A stretch of DNA of 64,000 nucleotides from JAFGSI01 sp041287425 (GCA_041287425.1 JBEULG010000027.1:134877-198876), one strand, 5' to 3'. Shown: positions 14,997 through 24,334, numbered from the stretch's first letter. Notes: generated by a model not told the origin, from the sequence alone. Numbers and translations are program-made.

Positions 14997-16691
14997 TCAA
15001 ACGCCGCGCGGCGCAGACGTGCGCGGCACCCAGGCCAGAATGGTCGTTCCCTCCCCCAGCACAGAGGTGATCTCCAAATCGCCGCCGACGCTGTGGACGC
15101 GCGCCATCATATTCGACAATCCATGACCCACCGTGCGGCGGGCTTTTTCCACATTGAATCCTTTGCCGTTGTCGCGCACCTCCAACAGCACCCGGTCAGA
15201 GGTCAACCACAAATCCACGGAAACTTTGCTGGCGCGGGCATGTTTGGCGGCGTTTGCCAGCGCTTCCTGGCAGATATGGAAGAGCGCGGTGGCATGGGCC
15301 AGGGGCAGCCCCTGCAACTGATTGGGGCGGGGACTGGTCAGCACCGCCTGCGCCTGCGTGTTCTGGCGGAATTCGGCCAGCAGACGCCGCAAGCCTTCCA
15401 CCAAGTTCTCGCTGCCCAACTGACGCGGTTGCAAATCCAAGATGTAAGCGCGGATATCGGCAATGGTGCGATTGAGGTCGTCTATGACCTTGCGGATGCG
15501 TTCCTCGGCCTCGTCCACGTTCTCGCGCAAGGCCAGGCGAGCGTTCTCGAGCGCCAGCCCCGCACCGTAAATGGACTGGATCACGCCATCGTGCAAATCC
15601 ATGCCAATGCGCTGACGCTCCTCCAGCACCGCCAGGCGGCGGGCGTTGATGTGCAGGCGGGCATTCTCGATGGCCGTGCCGGCGGCGGCGGCGATCGAGG
15701 TCAACAACTGCACCTCGTTCTCTTCGAGCACCTTCTCGCTGCGGGTGGCGATGGTCAACACGCCGGCCAGTTCGCCGCGCCCGATGAGCGGAATGCAGGC
15801 AATTTGACGAAAACCGGCCTCCACAATCGCCTGGCGGGTGAAATCCTCCTGCCGCTCCAGGTCGGTGACGATCACCGGTTTGCGCGTCGCCGCGGCGTGC
15901 CCCACCACTCCTTCGCCGATTTTGAAACGGTTGCGGGCCCAGAAGGCTTCGGCCGCCTCGCCGCGGTGCAACATCAGCCGCAGGGTGTGACCATCCTCGT
16001 CGAGCAGGAAGATTTCCCCGGCCTCCACCTTGAAGTGATAGAGCAATTGCGAGAGCGTCATGTCCAGAATTTCGTCCAGTTCGAGCGAATCGGCCAGGGC
16101 CGCGCCGATGTGATTGATCAGCGCCAGTTCCTCCGTCCGGCGGGTCAGACTGCGGTCACGTTGCTGCAGTTCGTTGTACAAGCGCGCGTTCTGGATGGCA
16201 ATGCCGGCATAGGCCGCCAGCATCTCGATGATTTTCTCGTCGTCGGGGGTGAACTCGGGGGCATCTTTTTTCTCTGTCAGGTAAATCTGCCCCAATTGCC
16301 GGTTGCCCAGGCGGATAGGCACGCCCAAGAAAGAGTGCATCTTGGCATGGCCAGGCGGAAAACCGATGCTGCGCGGGTCATCGGCGATTTCGGCCAGGCG
16401 GATGTTTTCTTCGCTGTGCATCAGCGCGCCAATCAGGCCCAGCCCGCGCGGCGGGTGGGGAATGCGCTTGATTTCATCGGGGGTCATTCCCACCGTAATA
16501 AAACGTTTGAGCCGCCCTTCGTCATCAAGCACCCCCAGGGCAGCGTAACGCGCCCCGGCCTGTTCACAGGCCAGTGCGACAATCCGTTCCAGCAAAGTCT
16601 CGAGGCTGACTTCCTTGATTTTTATCAGTTCGAGGCTGGCTTTATGCAAGGCGATCAAACGCTCTTGCAATTGTTCCCTTGTCAGGAGCAT
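14997..16691 (-). CDS. GAF-domain sensor histidine kinase, NarL-partner (HisKA_3) class
   Basis: 564-aa soluble kinase with no membrane segments. An N-terminal coiled region is followed by two GAF domains (about 20-165 and 190-340). The dimerisation/phosphoacceptor region has RIGMDLHDGVIQSIYGAGLALE (His at about 366), and the ATPase domain ends with VRDNGKGFNVEK and GHGLSNMMARVHSVGGDLEI. The class normally phosphorylates LuxR/NarL-type regulators; none is adjacent, so it is an orphan here. Start at 16691 has GAGGTG 6 nt upstream. Signal unknown; GAF domains suggest a small molecule or redox input. Confidence 0.93.
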   Translation of the reverse strand: MLLTREQLQERLIALHKASLELIKIKEVSLETLLERIVALACEQAGARYAALGVLDDEGRLKRFITVGMTPDEIKRIPHPPRGLGLIGALMHSEENIRLAEIADDPRSIGFPPGHAKMHSFLGVPIRLGNRQLGQIYLTEKKDAPEFTPDDEKIIEMLAAYAGIAIQNARLYNELQQRDRSLTRRTEELALINHIGAALADSLELDEILDMTLSQLLYHFKVEAGEIFLLDEDGHTLRLMLHRGEAAEAFWARNRFKIGEGVVGHAAATRKPVIVTDLERQEDFTRQAIVEAGFRQIACIPLIGRGELAGVLTIATRSEKVLEENEVQLLTSIAAAAGTAIENARLHINARRLAVLEERQRIGMDLHDGVIQSIYGAGLALENARLALRENVDEAEERIRKVIDDLNRTIADIRAYILDLQPRQLGSENLVEGLRRLLAEFRQNTQAQAVLTSPRPNQLQGLPLAHATALFHICQEALANAAKHARASKVSVDLWLTSDRVLLEVRDNGKGFNVEKARRTVGHGLSNMMARVHSVGGDLEITSVLGEGTTILAWVPRTSAPRGV

Positions 16692-16765
16692 CCGGACACC
16701 TCAATTTGGATAATTGTACCCCACATATCCATTTTCCGGCAAGTTTGGCGTTTTCTCCGGCCGGC

Positions 16766-17833
16766 CTATTCGAGGGCAGAGGCGGCCAGCCTTTCGGCCT
16801 CGTCGCGCGTGGCAAGTTCCTCGATGAATGGATCGATGTCGCCGTCCATCACCGCCGGCAAGTTGTAAATTGAAAGATTGATGCGGTGATCGGTGACCCG
16901 GTTTTGCGGATAGTTGTAGGTGCGAATCTTCTCGGAGCGTTCCGCCGTCCCGACTTGGGCGCGGCGGTCAGCCTCCTCCGCCGAGCGGCGCTTTTCCTGT
17001 TCAATCTCGTACAAGCGGGCGCGCAGCACCGAGAGAGCGCGCAACTTGTTCTGCAACTGTGAACGTTCGTCCTGACAGGCCACTACGATACCGGTCGGCT
17101 TGTGGTAAATGCGCACGGCGGTGGCGTTTTTCTGGACGTTCTGCCCGCCCGCCCCAGACGATTTGAAAACCTCGATGGTGATGTCGGACTCGGGGATTTC
17201 GACCTCGACCTCATCCACCTCAGCCAGAACGGCGACGGTGGCCGTCGAGGTGTGGATGCGGCCCGAAGCCTCGGTGACCGGCACGCGCTGGACACGGTGC
17301 ACGCCCGACTCGTATTTGAGTTTGGAATAAGCGCCCTTCCCCTTGACCAGGAAGACGATTTCCTTGAAGCCGCCGATTCCGATGGCGTTCTGGTCCACAA
17401 TCTCAACCTGCCAGCCCTGCCGGTCAGCGTAGCGGGTGTACATGCGGAACAAATCGGCGGCGAAGATGGCCGCCTCCTCTCCGCCCGTGCCGGCGCGAAT
17501 CTCGACGAAAACATTCTTCTCATCGCGCGGGTCTTTCGGGACGAGCATCTGTTTGAGTTCGGCTTCCAGTTCGGTCAGCCGCGGCTCCAGGTCGGCGATT
17601 TCGGCCTCGGCCAGGGCGCGCAGTTCGGGGTCCGAATCGGCCGCCAGGAGGGTGCGGGCCTCCTCCAGGCGGGCCAGCGAGCGGCGATACTGGCGCGCCC
17701 GCGTCACGATAGGCTCCAGTTCGGTGCGTTCCTTGTTCAATTCGGCGGCGCGCTGATAGTCGCTGCCCACCTCCAGCAGCGACTGTTCGATTTCATCGAA
17801 GCGTCTTTCGATTGCAGCCAGTTTGTCGAGCAT
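16766..17833 (-). CDS. prfA: Peptide chain release factor 1
   Basis: 355-aa RF1 terminating at UAA/UAG. The peptidyl-hydrolysis motif GGQ is in SSGAGGQNVQKNATAVRI, and the protein begins with the canonical MLDKLAAIERRFDEIEQ. The region GKGAYSKLKYESGVHRVQRVPVTEASGRIHTST marks RF1 rather than RF2. The start codon almost abuts AAAGG, so the ribosome-binding site is poorly spaced. No prmC methyltransferase gene follows in this window. Confidence 0.96.
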   Translation of the reverse strand: MLDKLAAIERRFDEIEQSLLEVGSDYQRAAELNKERTELEPIVTRARQYRRSLARLEEARTLLAADSDPELRALAEAEIADLEPRLTELEAELKQMLVPKDPRDEKNVFVEIRAGTGGEEAAIFAADLFRMYTRYADRQGWQVEIVDQNAIGIGGFKEIVFLVKGKGAYSKLKYESGVHRVQRVPVTEASGRIHTSTATVAVLAEVDEVEVEIPESDITIEVFKSSGAGGQNVQKNATAVRIYHKPTGIVVACQDERSQLQNKLRALSVLRARLYEIEQEKRRSAEEADRRAQVGTAERSEKIRTYNYPQNRVTDHRINLSIYNLPAVMDGDIDPFIEELATRDEAERLAASALE

Positions 17834-17932
17834 CCTTTATCACTGCCTTTCGAGCGGCAGGTTTCGCCAGCAAGCGAGAATGAGCGCGGCTCGTGCGCCG
17901 CGCCCGCCGATTATATCAGGAATTCCCGCCGC

Positions 17933-18061
17933 TCATTTGGCAATCAACTGTAAGATCATCGAAACGACCATGCACAATGACAAAACGATGATGACTGCGC
18001 TGTAGATGCGCCGCTGGCGCACCTTGCGGTCCAGCCGGCTTTTTTTGTCTTTCTCCGACAT
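17933..18061 (-). CDS. 42-aa single-span membrane protein, function unknown
   Basis: A complete short frame: ATG at 18059-18061 with AGAGGTG 8 nt upstream, TGA at 17933-17935. The N-terminal half is highly charged (MSEKDKKSRLDRKVRQRR) and the C-terminal half is one hydrophobic helix (YSAVIIVLSLCMVVSMILQL). Positive charges before the span predict a cytoplasmic N-terminus. It sits between the CheY-like gene and prfA, right after an intrinsic terminator. I do not recognise a family. Confidence 0.7.
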   Translation of the reverse strand: MSEKDKKSRLDRKVRQRRIYSAVIIVLSLCMVVSMILQLIAK

Positions 18062-18074
18062 CGGAACACCTCTC

Positions 18075-18104
18075 GAAAAACCGTCCTCTCATCTTCAGGA
18101 CGGT
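18075..18104 (-). terminator. Intrinsic terminator after the CheY-like gene
   Basis: ACCGTCCT (18080-18087) and AGGACGGT (18097-18104) form an 8-bp stem with a 9-nt loop, followed on the minus strand by TTTTT. It closes the uvrC/cheY-like transcript. Its U-tract runs almost into the ribosome-binding site of the 42-aa gene. Confidence 0.8.
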
Positions 18105-18128
18105 CTTGGATAATCGTTATGTGAAGAG

Positions 18129-18509
18129 TCAGCGCCGCCCGCGGGCTTTGAGGGCTCTCTGCATGGCGGCCTCCAGTTCTTCGAGGCTGACCGGTTTGGT
18201 GACGTAGGCATCCGCGCCCATGGCCAGCGCCCGGTCCACCTGGACATCGGCAGCCTCGGTCGAGAGCATGACAATCGGCAGGGTGAGCGTCTCCCGGCGG
18301 CGGCGCAGGAACTCCAGCATGTCCAGCCCGCTGACCTCCGGCATGTTGATGTCCAAAATCAGCAGGTCTGGAATCTCACCGGCCAGGATGGCCTGGGCTG
18401 CCGGCCGCGCCCCCAGGAAGTGCCGCGTCTCGCACTGGAGCAGTTTGAGCATCAACTGCACCGCGCGAATCATCTCCTCGTCATCGTCCACAATCCAGAC
18501 GGTTCTCAT
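18129..18509 (-). CDS. Single-domain CheY-like response regulator
   Basis: 126-aa stand-alone receiver. Acidic pocket WIVDDDEE, phospho-acceptor Asp53 (LLILDINMPEVSG), switch residue in MLSTEA, and Lys105 in YVTKPVS are all present, so phosphorylation competence is expected. No output domain. Its ATG overlaps the uvrC stop (ATGA), so the two are translated from one message, although a functional link with DNA repair is not established. The GAF kinase at 14997 is a possible but unproven donor. Confidence 0.92.
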   Translation of the reverse strand: MRTVWIVDDDEEMIRAVQLMLKLLQCETRHFLGARPAAQAILAGEIPDLLILDINMPEVSGLDMLEFLRRRRETLTLPIVMLSTEAADVQVDRALAMGADAYVTKPVSLEELEAAMQRALKARGRR

Positions 18510-20371
18510 TCCAGGCTCGCCTTGATGGTTTCGGCCAGGGCGGGCGTGATGCCCGGCACAGCGGTCAGTTCCTCCAATGTGGCTGCTCTAATCTTATCCA
18601 CAGAACCGAAATGTTTCAAGAGGGACTTTCGTTTGACCGGGCCAACGCCGGGGATGGAATCGAGGACGGAGGCCAGTCCCTGCTTCGAGCGGCGCGCCCG
18701 GTGGGCGGTGATGGCGAAGCGGTGGGCCTCGTCGCGAATGCGCTGGAGCAGGTAGAGACCTTGCGAGTGGCGCGGCAGGCGCAGGGGGTCGGTGCGGCCG
18801 GGGAAGAAAATTTCCTCCTCCTGCTTGGCCAGGCCGATAACCGCCACCCTGTCGTGCAGGCCGGCCTGTTCGAGGACGGCCACCGCCCGACCCAACTGCC
18901 CTTTGCCGCCGTCCACGATGAGCAGGTCGGGGAGGTGGGCAAAGGCCTCGTCGCGGCGCGCCCCCGGCTGGAGGGCAGATTCAGCCGCCGCCTGCCAGCG
19001 CCGGAAGCGGCGCGTCAACACCTCCTCCATCGAGGCGAAATCGTCGGGGCCGCGCACCGATTGGATGTTGAAGCGACGGTAGAGTTTTTTGTCCGGCACG
19101 CCCTGGCGGAAGACAACCATCGCGCCGACCGAGGCTGTGCCCTGGGTGTTGGAGATATCGTAACACTCGATGCGGTTGGGAGGCCCCGCCAGACCCAGGG
19201 CCTGCTGCAACTCGGCCAGGGCCTGCTCCTGGCGGTGGGTATCGGCCTGCCAGCGGGCGCGCAGGGCGGCCAGCGTTTCGGCGGCGTTCTCGGCTGCCAT
19301 GTGGACCAACTCCTGCGGCTGGCCGTTCTGCGGAACGAAGATTTCGACTTTCTCGCCGCCGCGCCGCGAGCGCAGCCATTCCTGGATGATGCGGGCTTCC
19401 TCGATTTCTTCGGGGAGCAGCAACTGCTGGGGCAGGCGGGCCGCCTCGGTGTAGAACTGCTTGACAAACTGGGCCATCACTTCGGCGTCGGCGGCGTCTT
19501 CGGTCCCCTCGAGGACGAAATATTCGCGCCCGATGAGTTTGCCGCCGCGAATAAAGAAGACCTGCACGCAGGCCTCGTCGTCGGCGCGCGCCAGGGCCAG
19601 CACGTCCGAGTCCTTGTAATCGGCGGGGAAGACCACCTTCTGGCGGGCGACGATGCTCTGCAAGGCCTTGATTTTGTCGCGCAGGGCGGCGGCGCGCTCG
19701 AAATTGAGTTGTTCGGCGGCCTGTTCCATCTCCTGCTGGACGCGGCTCAGGACCGGCTCGGCATGGCCGTCCAGGAAATCCTGCAAGTCGGCAATCATCT
19801 GGCGGTATTGGTCACGGTTGACGGCTCCGATGCAGGGGCCGAGGCAGAGGCGGATGTCATAGTACAGGCAGGGGCGCGCGTCCCGGCCGGTGATGGTCCG
19901 GTCGCAGGTCAGGTACGGGAAGACGCGCCGCAGCACGTCCAGCGTCTGGTGCACCGCCCAGGCGGAGGTGTACGGCCCGAAGTAGCGCGCCCCGTCGTCT
20001 TGCATCAGGCGCGTCACCGTCACCTTGGGGAAATCTTCCTGCCAGTGGATTTTGATGTAGGGGTAACGTTTATCGTCTTTCAGGCGGACGTTGTATTTCG
20101 GGCGGTGCTTTTTGATGAGATTCATCTCGAGGATGAGCGCCTCGAGTTCCGAGCCGACGACAATCCATTCGATGTCGGCCACTTCGCGCACCAGGCGGCG
20201 GGTCTTGTTGTCGTGACTGGCATCGGCATGAAAGTAGGAGCGGACGCGGTCTTTCAGGCGCACCGCCTTGCCGACATAGATGACCGTCCCGCCGGCGTCT
20301 TTCATCAGGTAGCAGCCGGGTTTGGCTGGCAAGGTCGCCAGGATGGCTTTGAGATGCTCCGAGATTTCCAT
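18506..20371 (-). CDS. uvrC: Excinuclease ABC subunit C
   Basis: 621-aa UvrC making the dual incisions of nucleotide excision repair. Domains in order: GIY-YIG nuclease (KPGCYLMKDAGGTVIYVGKAVRLKDRVRSYF split over about 14-55), UVR motif (QQEMEQAAEQLNFERAAALRDKI, about 200), the RNase-H-like 3' region (IECYDISNTQGTASVGAMVVF, then LLIVDGGKGQLG), and helix-hairpin-helix repeats at the end (LDSIPGVGPVKRKSLLKHFGS). Start at MEISEHLK; the ORF extension upstream enters the preceding lipoprotein gene. Confidence 0.96.
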   Translation of the reverse strand: MEISEHLKAILATLPAKPGCYLMKDAGGTVIYVGKAVRLKDRVRSYFHADASHDNKTRRLVREVADIEWIVVGSELEALILEMNLIKKHRPKYNVRLKDDKRYPYIKIHWQEDFPKVTVTRLMQDDGARYFGPYTSAWAVHQTLDVLRRVFPYLTCDRTITGRDARPCLYYDIRLCLGPCIGAVNRDQYRQMIADLQDFLDGHAEPVLSRVQQEMEQAAEQLNFERAAALRDKIKALQSIVARQKVVFPADYKDSDVLALARADDEACVQVFFIRGGKLIGREYFVLEGTEDAADAEVMAQFVKQFYTEAARLPQQLLLPEEIEEARIIQEWLRSRRGGEKVEIFVPQNGQPQELVHMAAENAAETLAALRARWQADTHRQEQALAELQQALGLAGPPNRIECYDISNTQGTASVGAMVVFRQGVPDKKLYRRFNIQSVRGPDDFASMEEVLTRRFRRWQAAAESALQPGARRDEAFAHLPDLLIVDGGKGQLGRAVAVLEQAGLHDRVAVIGLAKQEEEIFFPGRTDPLRLPRHSQGLYLLQRIRDEAHRFAITAHRARRSKQGLASVLDSIPGVGPVKRKSLLKHFGSVDKIRAATLEELTAVPGITPALAETIKASLE

Positions 20372-20445
20372 CAGCAGGGATTTTAACCGAAAAAGGAGGC
20401 GCAGCAGAGACAGCGCGCCTCCCGTCAGGCGATTGCAAGCCGCCT

Positions 20446-21174
20446 TTACGGCACGACCGGCAAAGACTCGCCGCCCAGCAGTGTGACCGTCTCGGCCAGG
20501 AGCCACACCAACTGGTTGGGGTCGTCAGGAGAGATGATTTGAATCCAGCGGCCATCGGCGCTCTGGCCGACTGCCACCGCCCCCTGACCGGCCGCCAGAA
20601 CGCCCACCGGCGGGGTGTCGGCAGCCGGGACAGCGTACAGGCTGACGGGTTGGCCGCCGGTGTTGGTCGCCACAGGGGTCGCGCTGGCCGGGGTAGCCGT
20701 CGCTGCCGGTTCGTAGGTCACTCCCGTCAGGCGGGCCAGTTCGCGGTTGTAATCCTCGCGCTGCAGGCGGGCCTGGGCGATGCCCTGCACCAGGATGTTT
20801 ACATCCGCCCCGCTGAGGAAGGCCATCAGGGTGTTGATAACGGTGTTCATGTGCGTAATCTGGAGCGCCCTGAGGGTAGCCAGGCAGGGAGGTACCTGCT
20901 GGTCCTCCGCCCGCCGGCGAATCTCCTGCAGGCTGGGGATAACCTGCACCAACTGGTCGCGCGGCGTCTGAGCGGCCAGTTGGGCGGCGTCATCGAACTC
21001 GCGCATCAGCGCGTTGACCGGCGCCAGGGTGGTCGGCAGCATAGCAGACGAGCAGGGGTCGGGGGTGGCGGTGGGCGCCAGGGTAGGCGTCGCCTCGACC
21101 GTCTCTCCTCCGCAGGCAGACAAAACGAGCGAAGAAACGACCAAGACGAGCAAGGGCAACAAGATTTTTTTCAT
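20446..21174 (-). CDS. Lipoprotein with C-terminal SH3-like segment, function unknown
   Basis: 242-aa predicted lipoprotein: MKKILLPLLVLVVSSLVLSAC places the lipobox Cys at 21, followed by a Thr/Pro-rich spacer (ATPTLAPTATPDP). Residues 45-150 are helical without a family I recognise. The C-terminal 60 residues (VSLYAVPAADTPPVGVLAAGQ, ADGRWIQIIS) look like a bacterial SH3-type domain. The start has AGGAAGGA upstream. Lies between the beta-helix protein and uvrC. Confidence 0.8.
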   Translation of the reverse strand: MKKILLPLLVLVVSSLVLSACGGETVEATPTLAPTATPDPCSSAMLPTTLAPVNALMREFDDAAQLAAQTPRDQLVQVIPSLQEIRRRAEDQQVPPCLATLRALQITHMNTVINTLMAFLSGADVNILVQGIAQARLQREDYNRELARLTGVTYEPAATATPASATPVATNTGGQPVSLYAVPAADTPPVGVLAAGQGAVAVGQSADGRWIQIISPDDPNQLVWLLAETVTLLGGESLPVVP

Positions 21175-21240
21175 TGCTTTCCTTCCTGGAGGGGATGATA
21201 ACCTCTGCCGCGGATTGTATCACGACATCTGCAAACATGC

Positions 21241-21269
21241 TTCGAGGGACGGCTGGGCCGTCCCTCGAA
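21241..21269. terminator. 13-bp perfect hairpin between two secreted-protein genes
   Basis: TTCGAGGGACGGC (21241-21253), loop TGG, and the exact complement (21257-21269). No T run follows on either strand, so it is not a classical intrinsic terminator. It could be a 3'-end-stabilising or processing structure for the beta-helix gene transcript, which ends 25 bp away. Confidence 0.5.
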
Positions 21270-21293
21270 GGTTCCCCGCGGAGGCTGCAAAGG

Positions 21294-24095
21294 TCAGCGA
21301 GCGATCAGGGCGAAGGTGCCGGTGAAGGTGACTTTGACGCGGACGTAGCCGTCTTCCCGGTACACGCCGCGCAGGATGAGCATTCCATCGTCGCTGCCGG
21401 GATGGAGCGGGATGGGGCCGCCAACCTGCTGAGGAGGCAGTTCGACCCAGTCGCCGGCGCCGTTATTGGCGCTCGGGTCCCAGAACAGAATGGCGAAGTG
21501 CCAGTCTTCCATGCCCTCCGGGATTTTGAAGGAGACCACGAAGTAGCCGCCTTCTTTGTCAACCAGGACCGGCTGGCCATCCTGTTCGAGGCTGATGTTG
21601 ATGGCCGAGACGAAGCGCGGACCGGTCGCGATGGGACCGGGCAGTTCGCCCTCCTGGAGACGGTGGATGAGGTACATGCCGCGGCCGGGGCAGCCGTAGC
21701 GCACTTCGTCGCCGTTGGGCAGGACCAGAACCGTCGCGCCGTAATTGAGGCAGTCGATTTCAACCGGCGTGCCACCCGTATCGGGCACTTCGACGGTTCT
21801 GACCGGCAGAGGCGGGGTAGGAGGCTGCGGAGGTTCGGGCGGCTCAGGCGGCGGCAGGCAGGGATCGATCAGGTCGAGGTAGTAATCGCCATGCGCATTG
21901 GCGGCGAAGTTGATCGTCCCGGCCAGGGTCAGCGTGCCGAGCGGGCCGGGGGCCACGTAAAAGCCGTAGCCGCCGTTGTTCTGGTAGGTGCCGTCGGTGA
22001 CGGTTACATTGATGCCCTGCGGGCCGAAGCAGCCGAAGGTCCAGCCGCTCTCGATGAGCGCCCCGTCGCTGCCGTTTCCGTCGGCGGTGACATTGTTCAC
22101 ATCAACGTCGTTCGTGCCGACAATCCAGAAGCCGAGGCCGGTATTGTCGGCGAAAACGCTGTCGGTGACGTTGATGAGGCCGCCGCCATAGGATTTCAGG
22201 AAGGCGCCCAGGCCGGTTACCCCATTGCCGTCCTCTGTGACGTCTGTCAGTTCAATATTGCCTTGTTGGGTCACCGCCCACAGGCCGACTTCGCCGTTTT
22301 CGAAGAAGGTGCTGTCCTGGACGAAGATATTGCCCAGGCAGGTGCAGCCGGCCTCCAGATAGGCGCCTTTGACACCGTTGAGACTAGCATTAACATCTAC
22401 GAGCGTAATGTCGCCATCCACGCTGTGAGCGTAGAGGCCATACTCACCATTGCCGCGGAATTCGCTCAGGCTGATGTCAATGGAAGCGGTCCCATCGGTG
22501 ACCAGGTGGGCGCCATCTACACCATTATCATTGGCCCATACATCGAACAAGGTGATGTCGCCATGAGATTCGACGTACAGACCATTCCAGACGTTATCAT
22601 TGAAGTCGGCCGTGCCGATATCGACAAACCCTGTCCCGGTGGTGTTTATGAGGAGGGCGCCGGTGCTGTTGGAGTAAGACCACACATTCTGGAGGGTGAT
22701 GTTGCCGGCCGAATCCACCAACAGACCGATGTCACCATTCTCTTCGAGAGCCACATCCTGGAGATCGACGTCGCCCGTGCCCCGATAGGTAATCAGCGAG
22801 ATGCCGCTCCAATCGTTGTAACTGGCATACACTTGACTCACGCTCACATCTCCGCTCGAAAGGACATAGGCGCCCGAATCGGCATTTTCTTCAAATATGC
22901 CGTTGTCTATTTCCACATCGCCAGTGGCAATACAATGGTCTCCCGCCACGATACAGTTGTCGGCATAGAGACCGTTGTGGCCATTATAGCCGGCGTAGGA
23001 ATTATAGACGCCAATATCACCATTGGCCCAAATCACGTAGCCGCCCATGCTATTGTTCTCGCTATCACCGTTATTGATGAGGACATTACCGCCCACACCG
23101 TGGCATGAGTCAACCCAAAAACCAGGACAGGTTTCCACATAGACCCCCACGCCTCCATTGTCCATCGTGGTCACGTTGGCAAGAGACACATTTCCATTGG
23201 CTGTAATGCCCAGCCCGATTCCCTGATTATCGGAGAACGCGCTGTCGTTGACATACACGTCGCCAGCGCCCATGGCCACGAATTCGTTGTTAATGGGATC
23301 GTACACAGCGTAAACGGTATCGAGAAAGGCGCCAGGTCCCGAAGAATTATTCACGGCCTGAACATTATCCAAGGCAATATCTCCGCCGCTGGTGGCAACG
23401 GTGAGGCCCACCATTGGAGCGCCCGTATACGGAGCCAGGTCAACGACGATATCAGTCAGGGAGACGGTGCCTGCCCAATTGATATACACGGGAACGTTGA
23501 AGGTGGTGACGCCGTTCACCACTTTCGCACCCGTAACCAGGTCCCAGCCGCCTTCCAGGCCAAGGTCGGTCAGAAGCGGAAGGCCTGCCGCATCGAAATA
23601 GACCGGCGACTCTGGCCCGCCATAGGTGCCTTCCTGGAAGAAAATCGTCCCCGCTCCGCTAATGCTATTGACCTGGAGATAGTTAATCAGATCGGTGATG
23701 CTGGCCTGATTGGGCGTGCAGTTATTCTGATTGCCGGGTGTGCCGGGGTCGGTATCGGTAGCGGGGGTCTCGCCGGCCGGGCACCAGACCGGGTCGCTGT
23801 TGGCGATGATTTCGGCCGCCTGCTGGGTGGCGAGAGGCTCAGCAGAGCCGTCTTCGTTGAGCACGACGACGTCCGTTTCAGGCGGCGCCTGCTCCAGGAT
23901 TTCAGGCAGGGGAGGCACCTCCCCCTCCGGCGGCGTCTCGGGCGGCGCGCCGTCGCCGGGGTCAACCGCCTCCTCGGTCGGCGGCGTCTCGGGCGGCGCG
24001 CCGTCGTCGGCGTAGGCAATGCCTGGCATCGCCATTTGAACGAAGATAACAAGCATGACAACGAACGAAAGAATCGCGTGCTTCCTTGCCTTCAT
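21294..24095 (-). CDS. Secreted right-handed beta-helix repeat protein
   Basis: 933-aa exported protein: signal peptide MKARKHAILSFVVMLVIFVQMAMPGIAYA, then a Pro/Glu-rich repeat stretch (DDGAPPETPPTEEAVDPGDG), then about 600 residues of repeating short strands such as GDVSVSQVYASYNDWSGI and GDITLFDVWANDNGVDGA. These are spaced like coils of a pectate-lyase-type parallel beta-helix. Cys pairs occur in some turns. After a Pro-rich linker the C-terminal 200 residues form a separate beta-rich domain. No catalytic residues can be assigned; adhesion or surface glycan binding is possible. Strong GGAGG before the ATG. Confidence 0.85.
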   Translation of the reverse strand: MKARKHAILSFVVMLVIFVQMAMPGIAYADDGAPPETPPTEEAVDPGDGAPPETPPEGEVPPLPEILEQAPPETDVVVLNEDGSAEPLATQQAAEIIANSDPVWCPAGETPATDTDPGTPGNQNNCTPNQASITDLINYLQVNSISGAGTIFFQEGTYGGPESPVYFDAAGLPLLTDLGLEGGWDLVTGAKVVNGVTTFNVPVYINWAGTVSLTDIVVDLAPYTGAPMVGLTVATSGGDIALDNVQAVNNSSGPGAFLDTVYAVYDPINNEFVAMGAGDVYVNDSAFSDNQGIGLGITANGNVSLANVTTMDNGGVGVYVETCPGFWVDSCHGVGGNVLINNGDSENNSMGGYVIWANGDIGVYNSYAGYNGHNGLYADNCIVAGDHCIATGDVEIDNGIFEENADSGAYVLSSGDVSVSQVYASYNDWSGISLITYRGTGDVDLQDVALEENGDIGLLVDSAGNITLQNVWSYSNSTGALLINTTGTGFVDIGTADFNDNVWNGLYVESHGDITLFDVWANDNGVDGAHLVTDGTASIDISLSEFRGNGEYGLYAHSVDGDITLVDVNASLNGVKGAYLEAGCTCLGNIFVQDSTFFENGEVGLWAVTQQGNIELTDVTEDGNGVTGLGAFLKSYGGGLINVTDSVFADNTGLGFWIVGTNDVDVNNVTADGNGSDGALIESGWTFGCFGPQGINVTVTDGTYQNNGGYGFYVAPGPLGTLTLAGTINFAANAHGDYYLDLIDPCLPPPEPPEPPQPPTPPLPVRTVEVPDTGGTPVEIDCLNYGATVLVLPNGDEVRYGCPGRGMYLIHRLQEGELPGPIATGPRFVSAINISLEQDGQPVLVDKEGGYFVVSFKIPEGMEDWHFAILFWDPSANNGAGDWVELPPQQVGGPIPLHPGSDDGMLILRGVYREDGYVRVKVTFTGTFALIAR

Positions 24096-24191
24096 AAGTT
24101 AACCTCCTTTCTTTTGTCTCTTTTTGATCTGCGAAAATCCTCCGCGAGGAGAAGAACACCAAGACAAACGCCGCCACTCATTATTATGTTG

Positions 24192-24220
24192 ATTATACAT
24201 CTCCTCTGGTCACAAAACAA
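24192..24220 (-). promoter_or_regulatory. Promoter of the beta-helix protein gene
   Basis: On the minus strand TTGTTT (24215-24220), a 17-bp spacer, and a perfect TATAAT (24192-24197). It predicts a leader of about 90 nt ending in the strong ribosome-binding site at the gene start. Confidence 0.75.
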
Positions 24221-24319
24221 TCATAAAAACGATCGAAAACAGGGCTTTCTCGAAGTCCACAGGATGTGTCGTACAAAACGCCGAGCGGTGGGACCGTCCC
24301 TGCTCAACGACGATGAAGG

Positions 24320-24325
24320 TATAAT
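24320..24325 (+). promoter_or_regulatory. -10 box of pncC, near-leaderless
   Basis: Perfect TATAAT ending 9 nt before the ATG of pncC; predicted start about 24332, so the message would carry only about 3 nt before the start codon. No good -35 is visible. Confidence 0.65.
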
Positions 24326-24334
24326 GACAGCGCT

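Noticed and set aside
14997..18509. Cognate two-component pair made of the GAF kinase and the CheY-like protein
   Set aside because: HisKA_3 kinases usually act on NarL-type regulators with DNA-binding domains; the two genes are separated by prfA and a terminator. Possible but unsupported.
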